Source: Pseudoxanthomonas sacheonensis (GTDB lineage Bacteria > Pseudomonadota > Gammaproteobacteria > Xanthomonadales > Xanthomonadaceae). Taken from it: a stretch of 64,000 nucleotides of DNA. A program made the translations under genes and the position numbers. The stretch lies in the NCBI RefSeq assembly GCF_010093305.1, contig NZ_PDWS01000003.1, forward strand, positions 1 to 64,000, in the 5' to 3' direction. The notes beneath the pieces were generated by a model. That model did not search any database, had not been told where the DNA came from, and was given only the letters and a program-made list of their open reading frames with translations. This document shows positions 10,143 through 18,311 of the stretch, piece by piece. The stretch's first letter is position 1. Each line of letters opens with the position of its first letter.

Positions 10143-12074
10143 TCACCAGGCATCGCTGCGGAACGGCGATGCGGGCAGGCCGTCGCGATTGGTCAGATCC
10201 GCGCTTTCAGGATTGTCGCTCCATGCATAGCGCACGGCCTGCGGTTGTGCGACTGAGTCGCTGGTCACCACGACGGCGTCGCCGCGGAGAACGGCGCGTG
10301 CCGGATGGAAGCGATGGTCGGCGCCGGCCAGTTCGAAACCATGCACTTCATCGCCGCCGCCGCGCACCGCCAACGCATTGGCGGACGGATCGAACTCCAC
10401 CCTGGCCTCACGCCCTTTGAACTTGGCCGCGCGATAAACCGGCCCGGAATACACCAGCGATTCGCCATAAGCGACATGCCGCGCGGCCAACGCCAGACGG
10501 CGGCCGACTTCCTGCTTGTTCAGCGGATGGATGTCGTTCGGATCGCCGATATCGATGGCCACCGCCTGCGCGGTGGCCGGCAGGGCCAGCGTATGCGACT
10601 GCGATTCGCGCAGCAGCGCCCACGGACTGCCGGCGCCGGCGCTTTCGCCGGGAACGTCCGCGCCGGAAACGAAGTTGGCCAGCTGCACCCACAGGAACGG
10701 CATCGCCGGCTGCTTCCAGTCGCCGCGCCATTGCCCGATCATGGCGGCGAACTGGTCGCGATAACGATAAGCGTCGGTCGCGCTCGCGTTGGATTCGCCC
10801 TGGTACCAGATGACCCCGCGCACCGGGTACGGCTGCAGCGGATGGATCATCTGGTTGTACAGCAGCGCCGGATACTGGTTCTTGTCGTCGATCATCGCCG
10901 TCGACACCTGCGCCGGCCGGAATTTCCACTCGCCGTCCAACGGCCGCTTGGCCGCGCCTTGCGGCTGCACGAACACTTCGCCGGCAGCGCCATGGATGCC
11001 GCCGCCGCCGCCGAAATCCTGCACCCGCACCGCGACCTTGTTGACGCCCGCGTGCAGTGCCTGCGGCGGCACTGTGTACTGGCGCGGCAGGTTGTACTGC
11101 ATGCGCGTTTCGCCCACCTGCCGGCCATTGACCCAGGTGATGTCGGAATCGTCGATGCGGCCGACGCCCAGTACGACGCCCGCCTTGGCTTCGGCATCGC
11201 TCAGGGTGAAGCTGGCGCGATACCACGCCTCCCCGTCCATGCCGTTGTAGCCGCCGCCTTCCCACAAACCCGGCACCGCAATGCGGTCCCAGTCGCGGTC
11301 GTCGAAATCGGCCTGGTTCCAGCGCGAGGTGTCGACTCCCTTCTGCGGCCAGCGCGCCAGACGCGCATGGGTCTCGGCCATTGCGGCTTGATCGCGCGCC
11401 TGCGCTTCACTGGCCTGCCGCACGACTGCCTGCGCATCCAGTCCCTGGGTAGCGGCATCGGTCCAGGCCTCGATGCGGCTGCCGCCCCAGGTGCTGTCGA
11501 TGATGCCGATGGGTACGCCCGTCTTCGCCCGCAGATCGCGCGCGAAGAAATACCCGACCGCCGAAAACGCGCCCACCGTCTGCGGCGATGCCGCCTGCCA
11601 TCGGCCGCCGGTCAAGCGCGCTTCCGGTTGACCCGACCACGACTTGGGCACCTTGAAATGGCGGATGCGATTGTCGCCAGCGCTCGCGATTTCCCGCTGC
11701 GCGTCCTTGGCCTGCGCAACCGGCCACTCCATGTTCGATTGGCCCGAAGCCAGCCACACGTCGCCGACCAGCACGTCGTGCACGGTAGTCGCGTCGCCGC
11801 CGTTTTCGCTGATCTTAAGCAGATAAGGCCCGCCCGCTGCATGCGCGGGCAATTCGACCCGCCACGCGCCATCGCCGGAGGCCGTGGCTTCCGCGCTGCG
11901 GCCGTCGAACGCGACTTCGATCTTCGCGCCCGGCGTCGCCCAGCCCCAGACCGGCAACGGCTGGTCGCGCTGCAGCACGGCGCCATCGGAAAACATCAGC
12001 GGCAGCGCGATCTTCGCCTGCACGGACTGCGCCGCCAGCAACATCAGTCCCAATCCCACAAGAGTGCGTTTCAC
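10143..12074 (-). CDS. Sialate O-acetylesterase-like xyloglucan acetylesterase (CE20 type)
   Basis: An SGNH/GDSL carbohydrate esterase annotated by similarity as sialate O-acetylesterase. The large insert between its two catalytic blocks and its place beside GH74/GH35/GH31/GH95 match the CE20 xyloglucan acetylesterases described from Xanthomonas. GQSNMEWP near 109 carries the nucleophile Ser, and DPNDIHP near 510 carries the Asp/His pair. GTG at 12074 is preferred: GGAGG lies 7 nt upstream, it overlaps the GH2 stop as GTGA, and it opens a clean signal peptide (KRTLVGLGLMLLAAQSVQA). The result is 643 residues in the periplasm. It would strip O-acetyl groups from galactosyl residues before GH35 acts. 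Confidence 0.88.
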   Translation of the reverse strand: MKRTLVGLGLMLLAAQSVQAKIALPLMFSDGAVLQRDQPLPVWGWATPGAKIEVAFDGRSAEATASGDGAWRVELPAHAAGGPYLLKISENGGDATTVHDVLVGDVWLASGQSNMEWPVAQAKDAQREIASAGDNRIRHFKVPKSWSGQPEARLTGGRWQAASPQTVGAFSAVGYFFARDLRAKTGVPIGIIDSTWGGSRIEAWTDAATQGLDAQAVVRQASEAQARDQAAMAETHARLARWPQKGVDTSRWNQADFDDRDWDRIAVPGLWEGGGYNGMDGEAWYRASFTLSDAEAKAGVVLGVGRIDDSDITWVNGRQVGETRMQYNLPRQYTVPPQALHAGVNKVAVRVQDFGGGGGIHGAAGEVFVQPQGAAKRPLDGEWKFRPAQVSTAMIDDKNQYPALLYNQMIHPLQPYPVRGVIWYQGESNASATDAYRYRDQFAAMIGQWRGDWKQPAMPFLWVQLANFVSGADVPGESAGAGSPWALLRESQSHTLALPATAQAVAIDIGDPNDIHPLNKQEVGRRLALAARHVAYGESLVYSGPVYRAAKFKGREARVEFDPSANALAVRGGGDEVHGFELAGADHRFHPARAVLRGDAVVVTSDSVAQPQAVRYAWSDNPESADLTNRDGLPASPFRSDAW

Positions 12075-13933
12075 CGTCCAACCTCCGAGTAATAGTCGTG
12101 GATCACCTGCCAAGCCAGCTTGCGCTCGCCGCGTTCGGACAATAGCCCCTTGCGGTTATAGCCGGACTGGAACGGATGCATCCGTACCGGCGAGCGGAAG
12201 TCCATCATCACCCAGGGCGCCGTGCCGCGCAGGAACGGAATACGCGCCAGCATGCGCAGCTGCTTGCGATAGAACCCGGCCTGGAATTCCTCGTTCCAGG
12301 CGCTGGCCACATCGTCAGCGCCGTGATGGCCGTAACGCGCCTCGGCGCCGAATTCGGTGATCAGCAGCGGCTTGCCGAACGGCTTCCACACCGCTTGCTC
12401 GGGTTCGACCGGCCAAGGTATGTACCAGCCGAAGTATTCGTTGATGCCGACTACATCCAGCGAGGCGACCAGCGGATCGGCGACGGTCAATGTGCCGCCG
12501 TCGAAACCGGGTCCATAGAACGCCGCGCTGACCAGCCGCGTGGGATCCAACCGGCGCGCCTGTTGCGCCAGCGCTGCGAGCGCACTATTGCGCGCAGGCC
12601 CTGGCGAAGTCTCGTTGGCGACGCCCCATACGATGACCGCGGCGCGGTTGCGGTCGCGGTCGATCATTTCGGCCAGCATCGCCTCCAGCTTGTCCTGCAT
12701 ACCGGCGGCGGCGAAGTCGATGCCCTGGTAGACCGGGATCTCCTGCCACAGCAGCAGGCCCATGCGATCGGCCAGTCGCACCAAGTGTTCGCTATGCGGA
12801 TAGTGCGCCAGACGCAAGAAATTGGCGCCCAGCTGTTTGGCCTGCTCCAGCATGCGCTGCGCATCGGCTTCGGAATGCGCGCGGCGGCCGTCGATTTCTT
12901 CGTGGAAATTGACGCCGCGCAGGAACAGTGGCTCGCCGTTGAGCAGCAGCGCGTCGCCGCGCACGGCGATGTTGCGGAAACCTATGTCTTCCTGCAGCGA
13001 CTCTTGCGGCGTGGAGACCTCCACGCGGTACAGCTTGGGTTTCGCAGGCGACCACAATGCGAACGGCGCCTCGAAGCGCAGCGGCGCGCGACCGTCGGCG
13101 CCGGCCTGGGCGCGCACATCCACGCCCAGTTCCGGAATGCGCACGCGCACCGGCTGCCGCGGCGCGGTGCCGGCCAGCTGCACCCAGCCATCCACCCGCC
13201 GCAACGAATCGGGCGCCAGTTGCAGGGAATAGTCCTGGATGTAGGTCGCCGGCGTTTCGACCAGATCCACGTCGCGGGTCAACCCGCCATAGTTGAACCA
13301 GTCGAAACCCTGCGCCGGAATGCCGTCCTTGCGGCGTTCGTTGTTGACGTGCACCAGCAGGCGGTTCTCGCCGTCCTTCAACCGCCCGGTCAGCTCGAAC
13401 TGGAACGGCGTGAACCCGCCTTCGTGGCTGCCCAGCTTCTCGCCGTTGAGAAACACGTCGGTACGGTAGTTGGCGGCGCCGAAGTGGACGAACAGCCGCC
13501 GTCCATCATGGTGGGCAGCATCGTATTCGAACGCCTTGCGATACCACACCGAACCTTCCAGCCAGGTCAGCTCCGGCCGCTGCGTATTGAAATCGCCCGG
13601 CACGTCCAGGGTGACGCTGTCGTCGAATCCGTATTCGAAGAACTGGGTCTTGCCTGCCGCGGTACGGTCTTTCCAGACTGCCTTCCAGTCGCCGATGCCG
13701 TCGGCGTACCCGTCCACCAGCGCCTGCCATTTGCCGTTGAGGCTGCGCCGTTGGCGACCCGGCAAATTGGTCAACGGCGTGGAGGCAGGCTCAGCAATCG
13801 GCGTGGGCACCGGCGCTACGGACACGCGCTCCTGTGGACGCGGCGAGTATCCCTGCGCATTCGCCAGCAACGGCGCGCAGGCCAATGGCGAGCAGGCCAG
13901 CAACGCGACAGCGAGTCGGCGCAGCGAGCTCAT
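12071..13933 (-). CDS. GH2 beta-glycosidase (beta-glucuronidase/galactosidase type)
   Basis: Glycoside hydrolase family 2 with the standard order: sugar-binding jelly roll (about 50-230), immunoglobulin-like domain, TIM barrel. VANETSPG near 434 holds the acid/base Glu and ITEFGAEA near 524 holds the nucleophile Glu. The ATG at 13933 opens a signal peptide (LRRLAVALLAC...) and gives 620 residues, 13 nt after the GH74 stop. An in-frame ATG at 13963 with a GGGGAA upstream is an alternative, but it adds polar residues before the signal. The overall look is nearer bacterial GusA-like enzymes than LacZ. The exact glycosidic target is open: beta-galactoside or beta-uronide side chains are the sensible options. 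Confidence 0.88.
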   Translation of the reverse strand: MSSLRRLAVALLACSPLACAPLLANAQGYSPRPQERVSVAPVPTPIAEPASTPLTNLPGRQRRSLNGKWQALVDGYADGIGDWKAVWKDRTAAGKTQFFEYGFDDSVTLDVPGDFNTQRPELTWLEGSVWYRKAFEYDAAHHDGRRLFVHFGAANYRTDVFLNGEKLGSHEGGFTPFQFELTGRLKDGENRLLVHVNNERRKDGIPAQGFDWFNYGGLTRDVDLVETPATYIQDYSLQLAPDSLRRVDGWVQLAGTAPRQPVRVRIPELGVDVRAQAGADGRAPLRFEAPFALWSPAKPKLYRVEVSTPQESLQEDIGFRNIAVRGDALLLNGEPLFLRGVNFHEEIDGRRAHSEADAQRMLEQAKQLGANFLRLAHYPHSEHLVRLADRMGLLLWQEIPVYQGIDFAAAGMQDKLEAMLAEMIDRDRNRAAVIVWGVANETSPGPARNSALAALAQQARRLDPTRLVSAAFYGPGFDGGTLTVADPLVASLDVVGINEYFGWYIPWPVEPEQAVWKPFGKPLLITEFGAEARYGHHGADDVASAWNEEFQAGFYRKQLRMLARIPFLRGTAPWVMMDFRSPVRMHPFQSGYNRKGLLSERGERKLAWQVIHDYYSEVGR

Positions 13934-13946
13934 ACTGATGGAGAAT

Positions 13947-16217
13947 TCAGCGCGGATCGCCATACACGATTCCCCGTCCGCCTGTAGCGAAATACACCCG
14001 CCCATACAGGCGTGGGTCGCCGGTGACGCGATAGATCTTGCCGTAGCGATGCGCGTCGTCGTCGATGCGGGTCCAGCGCCGGCCGTCGTCGTCGGAGCGG
14101 TACAGGCCGGTCTTGCCGGCGATCTGCCCGAACAGGTACAGCGTCGGCGTGTCGCTGCCTTCCTTCGGTTTGCCCAGCCCCAGCGAGTGTGCGTTCTCCA
14201 CGCCCGACAACCGCTCCAGCTTGCCCGCTGACCAGCGCAGCAGTCCGCGCCAGGAGGCGGTGAGATAGACCACGCCGCTGTGCAGCGGATCGGGATGCAC
14301 TTCGGGACGGAACCAGTCGCCGAATTCGCCCACCGCGCCCTGGGCCTCCTTGAATTCCACGCCGCCGTTGCCGCTGACGTACAGCTTGCCGGTGAGGCCG
14401 TCGAATCCGTAATAGATGCCTTCGTCCACCCGGTCGGCTTCAATCAGCGCGGTGTCGGGCACGCCTTTGACCTTCTGCCAGTGCTTGCCGAAATCGGCGG
14501 TGATCCATGCGCCCGATTTCAACGGCGTCCAGATCACCCGCTTGCCGTCGGCGGCGATGGTGATATGTCCGGCGCCCTCGCCCTGCGGCGGCTCATTGGC
14601 GAACGAAGTCCAACTGCTGCCGCCATCCAGCGAGTAGGCGGCGCGCACTTCGTTGTTGTCGCGGTGGCGGACGGTGCCGCTGCGCACCACGACCTGCGGC
14701 GCCTGTCCTGCATAGGCGATGCTTTCGCCATTGGTCAGGCGCGGACCGACGAACTGCAGCGGCGGTACCGCCAGGTCGTCGTGGCGGAAGCCATCGATAT
14801 CGCCGACCGCGCTGAGCAGATGCGCGCCCTGCGGCGGACTGACCAGGTCCAACGGCACGGTTTCTTCCAGGTTGGTGTTCTTGAACCACCACTTCACTTT
14901 CGACTTGCCGTCGTCGAGCGCGGTCAGGTTGCGCGAAGCCCAGATGCCGTAGCCGGTGACGAACATGGCCTCGTCGCTGTCGAACGGATTGATCTCGATG
15001 TCGGCCATCCAGTGCGGGCCGGCGTGCGCGGTCCACGGCGAGGTGGTGTGGTCGAACTCGGAGCGCGCGAGCACCGGCTGCCATTGCCGGCCGCCGTCGG
15101 TGCTGCGGAAGATTTCGTCGTGCGGGACGAAGCGGTTGAAGGTGGTCGCCAGCAGCACCTGCGGATTGCGTGGATCCACCGCGACCGCGCCCCAGCCGAA
15201 GCCGTCGTTTTCGGCATCGATGGATTGCGGCGCCGGAGTGATGTCGGTCCACTGGCCCGATGCGGGCGCGAACTTCCAAACCGCGCCGTTGTTCATGGTG
15301 TTGGGCCCGGGTTCGTCGCCGTAGCTCAGGAAATAGTCGCCATTGGACGCGCGCGCCATATGGTTCGGGCGCAGGCCTACTGGCTGTTTGGCCACCGGCT
15401 GCCAGCTCGCTCCACCGTCGCTGGATTCGTACAGGCTGGTTTCGCGGGTGGAGACGCCCGCGTACAACTTCGGCGTCGGTGCGCCCTTGTTACCGCTGGC
15501 CGGATCGAATACGACGAAAACGATGCCCACCGGCTGCAGGCCCGCCCACGAAGTCTGCACGCTGGCCGAAGGCGAATGGGCGATATCTGGAAACGACTTC
15601 AGCTGCGACCAGCTGGCGCCGCCGTCCTGGCTGCGCCACAGGCCCGATGCGCGCGTGCCGAAGAACAGCACTCTGCCGTCGTTGGGATCGACCGCCAGGC
15701 GTTCGCCGTTGCCGCGGCCCATTTCGTTGCCGCCCAGCTTGAACGGAAGGTCGGTGCGTTTGAAGGTGCGGCCACGGTCGAGCGAACGCAGGATCGCACC
15801 GTTGCCCACCCGCTCGTTCAAATAAGTGCCCGCCGCCAGGTAGACACGTTCGGGATCGGAGGGATCGATCGCCAGGCTTTCTATCCCCAGCAGGTTGGTG
15901 TCCTCGGCACCCAGCCAGTCGGTCAGCGGTATCCAGCTGCGCGCCTTGTCGTCCCAGCGGTAGGCGCCGCCGACATCGGTGCGCGCATAGGCCAATCCCT
16001 TTTCGGCGGGATGGAACGACAGTCCGGTGACGAAGCCGCCGCCGCCGATGGCCACGTTGTTCCAGCGGTAGGCGGCTTCAGCGGCCGGCGAAGCCTGCGC
16101 GATACCCGCGCAGGCGAACAGGCCCGCAAACAGTGGGCCCGCGAAGAACGCCAACCATCGCAAGGCCGTGGCCTTCTGCGACGTCGCCTGCGCGGACCGA
16201 TTACTGATTGCATGCAT
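13947..16217 (-). CDS. GH74 endo-xyloglucanase
   Basis: Glycoside hydrolase family 74, cleaving the beta-1,4-glucan backbone of xyloglucan; this is the enzyme that defines the locus. The 756 residues carry an N-terminal signal and two seven-bladed beta-propeller domains, seen as recurrent sialidase-like blocks (SxDGGxxW). RTDVGGAYRW near 80 contains the conserved catalytic Asp, and VGDIDGFRHDDL is the second family hallmark. GGAGG lies 10 nt before the ATG. It is the first intact gene after the second xyl-box promoter. The tandem 18-bp repeat and two hairpins at 16262-16358 sit in its leader. Confidence 0.94.
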   Translation of the reverse strand: MHAISNRSAQATSQKATALRWLAFFAGPLFAGLFACAGIAQASPAAEAAYRWNNVAIGGGGFVTGLSFHPAEKGLAYARTDVGGAYRWDDKARSWIPLTDWLGAEDTNLLGIESLAIDPSDPERVYLAAGTYLNERVGNGAILRSLDRGRTFKRTDLPFKLGGNEMGRGNGERLAVDPNDGRVLFFGTRASGLWRSQDGGASWSQLKSFPDIAHSPSASVQTSWAGLQPVGIVFVVFDPASGNKGAPTPKLYAGVSTRETSLYESSDGGASWQPVAKQPVGLRPNHMARASNGDYFLSYGDEPGPNTMNNGAVWKFAPASGQWTDITPAPQSIDAENDGFGWGAVAVDPRNPQVLLATTFNRFVPHDEIFRSTDGGRQWQPVLARSEFDHTTSPWTAHAGPHWMADIEINPFDSDEAMFVTGYGIWASRNLTALDDGKSKVKWWFKNTNLEETVPLDLVSPPQGAHLLSAVGDIDGFRHDDLAVPPLQFVGPRLTNGESIAYAGQAPQVVVRSGTVRHRDNNEVRAAYSLDGGSSWTSFANEPPQGEGAGHITIAADGKRVIWTPLKSGAWITADFGKHWQKVKGVPDTALIEADRVDEGIYYGFDGLTGKLYVSGNGGVEFKEAQGAVGEFGDWFRPEVHPDPLHSGVVYLTASWRGLLRWSAGKLERLSGVENAHSLGLGKPKEGSDTPTLYLFGQIAGKTGLYRSDDDGRRWTRIDDDAHRYGKIYRVTGDPRLYGRVYFATGGRGIVYGDPR

Positions 16218-16261
16218 CGGGAAACGACCTCCAGGAAACGGGCGACGTGCGGAGTGGAACG

Positions 16262-16297
16262 GCTTGGTGACTGTGGACTGCTTGGTGACTGTGGACT
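16262..16297. repeat. Tandem 18-bp direct repeat
   Basis: Two exact consecutive copies of GCTTGGTGACTGTGGACT, at 16262-16279 and 16280-16297. They lie in the gap between the receptor relic and the GH74 start, about 45 bp upstream of that ATG. No family is recognised. Confidence 0.9.
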
Positions 16298-16304
16298 CCG
16301 ATAA

Positions 16305-16358
16305 CCCCGTCCCACGCGGAGGGGCGTGGGACGGGTCCGGAACCGCCGTTCGGCGGTT
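16305..16358 (-). terminator. Two tandem hairpins after the receptor relic
   Basis: Read on the minus strand, the relic's TAA is followed first by an 8-bp stem with a 2-nt loop (16341-16358, AACCGCCG/CGGCGGTT). A perfect 11-bp stem with an 8-nt loop follows (16306-16316 with 16325-16335). There is no long T-run, so attenuation, mRNA end protection or processing is as likely as full termination. They lie between the promoter and GH74 and may set its expression level. Confidence 0.6.
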
Positions 16359-16419
16359 ACAGACTGGCTCGCAAGGTGATGCCGCGTAGCAGCGGGCTAC
16401 GGCTCTGTTGCGCTGGCAT
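16357..16419 (-). pseudogene. Internally deleted TonB-dependent receptor relic
   Basis: A 20-codon frame starting MPAQQSRSP and ending GITLRASL. Its leader (TCCTGGGAGGGAA just before the ATG) is nearly identical to that of the intact receptor starting at 21254, which begins MSTRQSRTP. Its last residues resemble the receptor's terminal strand (ATLRVTF). The simplest reading is that a second receptor lost almost everything between its N-terminus and its final beta strand. It keeps a full ribosome site and promoter, so it may still be translated as a leader peptide. Confidence 0.7.
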
Positions 16420-16643
16420 GACTATTCCCTCCCAGGAACATGACTCAAAAAAACGGACCTGCTCTTGAAAATCCCGACGCGACGGCCCGTCTATCGACCA
16501 GGACAATGTTTGTCGTCGGCTTGACATGGCTGCATGGACCAGATCTTCGCCACCGTTCGTTCGAGGCACCGACACCAATCGCAGCGGCACGATCGATACT
16601 TTGCCTACTCCTCCGGGTCTGATCTGCTGGCTGCAATGCGCAA

Positions 16644-16657
16644 TGGTAGCGCTAACA
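16644..16657 (-). promoter_or_regulatory. xyl-box-like operator, copy 1
   Basis: TGGTAGCGCTAACA, a near-palindrome identical to the copy at 21488-21501. It matches the motif I recall as the xyl-box of the xylan regulon in Xanthomonas campestris, bound by a LacI-family XylR. It lies 225 bp upstream of the receptor relic and controls the GH74-to-xylA unit. Confidence 0.8.
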
Positions 16658-16705
16658 TAACGAAGTATCGCCGTTCCCGGATGCACGCAGCATAGGTGGC
16701 GGTGA

Positions 16706-16727
16706 CATTCCATACCAATGAAATATT
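16706..16727 (-). promoter_or_regulatory. Upstream conserved 22-mer, copy 1
   Basis: A 22-bp block centred on CCATACCAATGAAATA, identical to 21550-21571 and spaced exactly 48 bp from the xyl-box in both places. It is probably an activator site or upstream promoter element. On the minus strand it contains ATTTCATTGGT, resembling a segment in front of the galactose operon. The rest of the 16420-16908 gap shows no further gene. Confidence 0.6.
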
Positions 16728-16908
16728 CGCTTTGATCTATATCGCTCTCGCATGCTGCATCGCGTCATCAATTCGTGCGGAATCGCGACCGTGCACGGTC
16801 CAGCGATCAGCTTTGCCGTTTGCCGCAAACGATCCGCAAGTGCGGCGGAGGCATTGAAAGTACGCGGACCCGCATTGCGGGCCGGTCGTTGCCTTGCGTG
16901 CATAGCGA

Positions 16909-18153
16909 TCAGGGCCGAACCACGAGCATCACCGCCGCATGCGGTTCGACCATGGCCGCATAGCGCCCCACTTGCGCCGGCAGATCCTGCTGCGTCCAGA
17001 GATCGCGCAGGTGCGCGCTGAGATGGCGCGGATATCCCAATTGTTCCCATCCCACTCCGATCTCGGCCGGACGCTCGCCGCGGTTGAACAGCAACACCGC
17101 GCGTGCGCCGTCGGCCAACGGCTTGACCCAGATTTCCTGGTCGCCGTTCTTGGCGACGCGGCGCCCTTGCGCACCCAATGCGTCCTGGTTGACCGCTATC
17201 ACTTCGCGATTGAGCAGGATGCGCCGGGTCGCCCCATCCATCCGCGAAAGATCGTTGCCGGCGATCAACGGCGCGGCCATGATCGCCCACAGACTGAAGT
17301 GGGTGCGGTATTCGGTTTCCGTCATGCCGCCGTTGCCGACTTCCAGCATGTCCGGATCGTTCCAGTGCCCCGGGCCCGCGTACGGCCAGAGCGGCTCGTT
17401 GATATCCACGATGTCCAGCATGCCCAGCATGTATTTGTGCCGGCCCTGCCACTTGTCGTAGATGTCGCCGGTGGTGCGCCATAGATTGCCGACCGTCCTG
17501 CCCCACAGCCACGGCTTCTGGCCGCCCCATTCGCACAGGGAAAACACGATGTCACGGCCGCTGGCGCGCAACGCATCGGCCATCAGCGTGTAGGCTTCCT
17601 GCGCGTTGCGGGTGCCGGTGTTGCACCAGTCGTACTTCAGGTAGTCCACGCCCCAGCGCGCGTACTGCAAGGCATCCTGGAATTCGTAGCCCTGGCTGCC
17701 GGGCCGTCCGCCGCAGGTCTTGCGGCCCGCATCGGAATAGATGCCGAACTTGAGGCCTTTGGCGTGGATGTAGTCGCCCAGCGCCTTCATGCCGGAAGGA
17801 AAGCGTTTCGGATCGGCCTGGATGAAGCCGTTGCTATCGCGCTCGCCGTGCCAGCAATCGTCGATGACGATATAGCGATAACCGACGTCCCGCATGCCCG
17901 AGGAAACCATCGCATCGGCCATGCGACGGATCAGTTTCTCGTCTACGTTGCAGGCGAATTTGTTCCAGCTGTTCCAACCCATCGGCGGCGTCGTCGCCAG
18001 GCCGTTCATCGTGCGCGGCGGCTCGGTCTGCGTGGGTTGCGCGTCGTCGGCCGGCTCTTCCAATGCCAGCGCCGGCCGGATCGCCAAAGCCGAAGCCAGC
18101 AGCATCAGTGCGAGCCACACCGGAATCAGCTTGTAGGTTCGCTTACGCTGCAT
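16909..18153 (-). CDS. GH27 alpha-galactosidase
   Basis: Secreted glycoside hydrolase family 27/melibiase, removing terminal alpha-galactose. The start at 18153 gives 414 residues with a signal peptide (KLIPVWLALMLLASALA). MGWNSWNKF opens the barrel. YLKYDWCN near 171 holds the nucleophile Asp, and DPDMLEVGN near 264 holds the acid/base Asp. A C-terminal beta-sandwich follows. The ribosome site is weak. It lies 158 bp downstream of the receptor, separated by a strong hairpin, so it may be expressed below receptor level. Alpha-galactose is not a usual xyloglucan decoration, so the locus may also handle galactomannan-type material. Confidence 0.93.
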   Translation of the reverse strand: MQRKRTYKLIPVWLALMLLASALAIRPALALEEPADDAQPTQTEPPRTMNGLATTPPMGWNSWNKFACNVDEKLIRRMADAMVSSGMRDVGYRYIVIDDCWHGERDSNGFIQADPKRFPSGMKALGDYIHAKGLKFGIYSDAGRKTCGGRPGSQGYEFQDALQYARWGVDYLKYDWCNTGTRNAQEAYTLMADALRASGRDIVFSLCEWGGQKPWLWGRTVGNLWRTTGDIYDKWQGRHKYMLGMLDIVDINEPLWPYAGPGHWNDPDMLEVGNGGMTETEYRTHFSLWAIMAAPLIAGNDLSRMDGATRRILLNREVIAVNQDALGAQGRRVAKNGDQEIWVKPLADGARAVLLFNRGERPAEIGVGWEQLGYPRHLSAHLRDLWTQQDLPAQVGRYAAMVEPHAAVMLVVRP

Positions 18154-18273
18154 GGGTAAGGACCGTCCGAAATGACCGGTCGCAATGCGCCGGGGAAGAA
18201 GCGAATACGCGCTCCTCGCACCGCGAATGGTGCCAATGGCGTACTCCTTGAGCAGGAGGCGATTCGTCGACGA

Positions 18274-18302
18274 AAGAAGGGGAGGAAACGCCTCCCCTTC
18301 TT
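18274..18302 (-). terminator. Strong hairpin downstream of the TonB receptor
   Basis: A perfect 12-bp stem (AAGAAGGGGAGG with its complement) around a 5-nt loop, starting 9 nt after the receptor stop when read on the minus strand. The RNA reads ...CCUUCUUUCGUC after the stem, a pyrimidine-rich tail. It is probably an intrinsic terminator or attenuator between the receptor and GH27. Confidence 0.75.
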
Positions 18303-18311
18303 CGGACACGC

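Noticed and set aside
16262..16297. Two repeats considered as a CRISPR remnant
   Set aside because: Directly adjacent copies without spacers and no cas genes.
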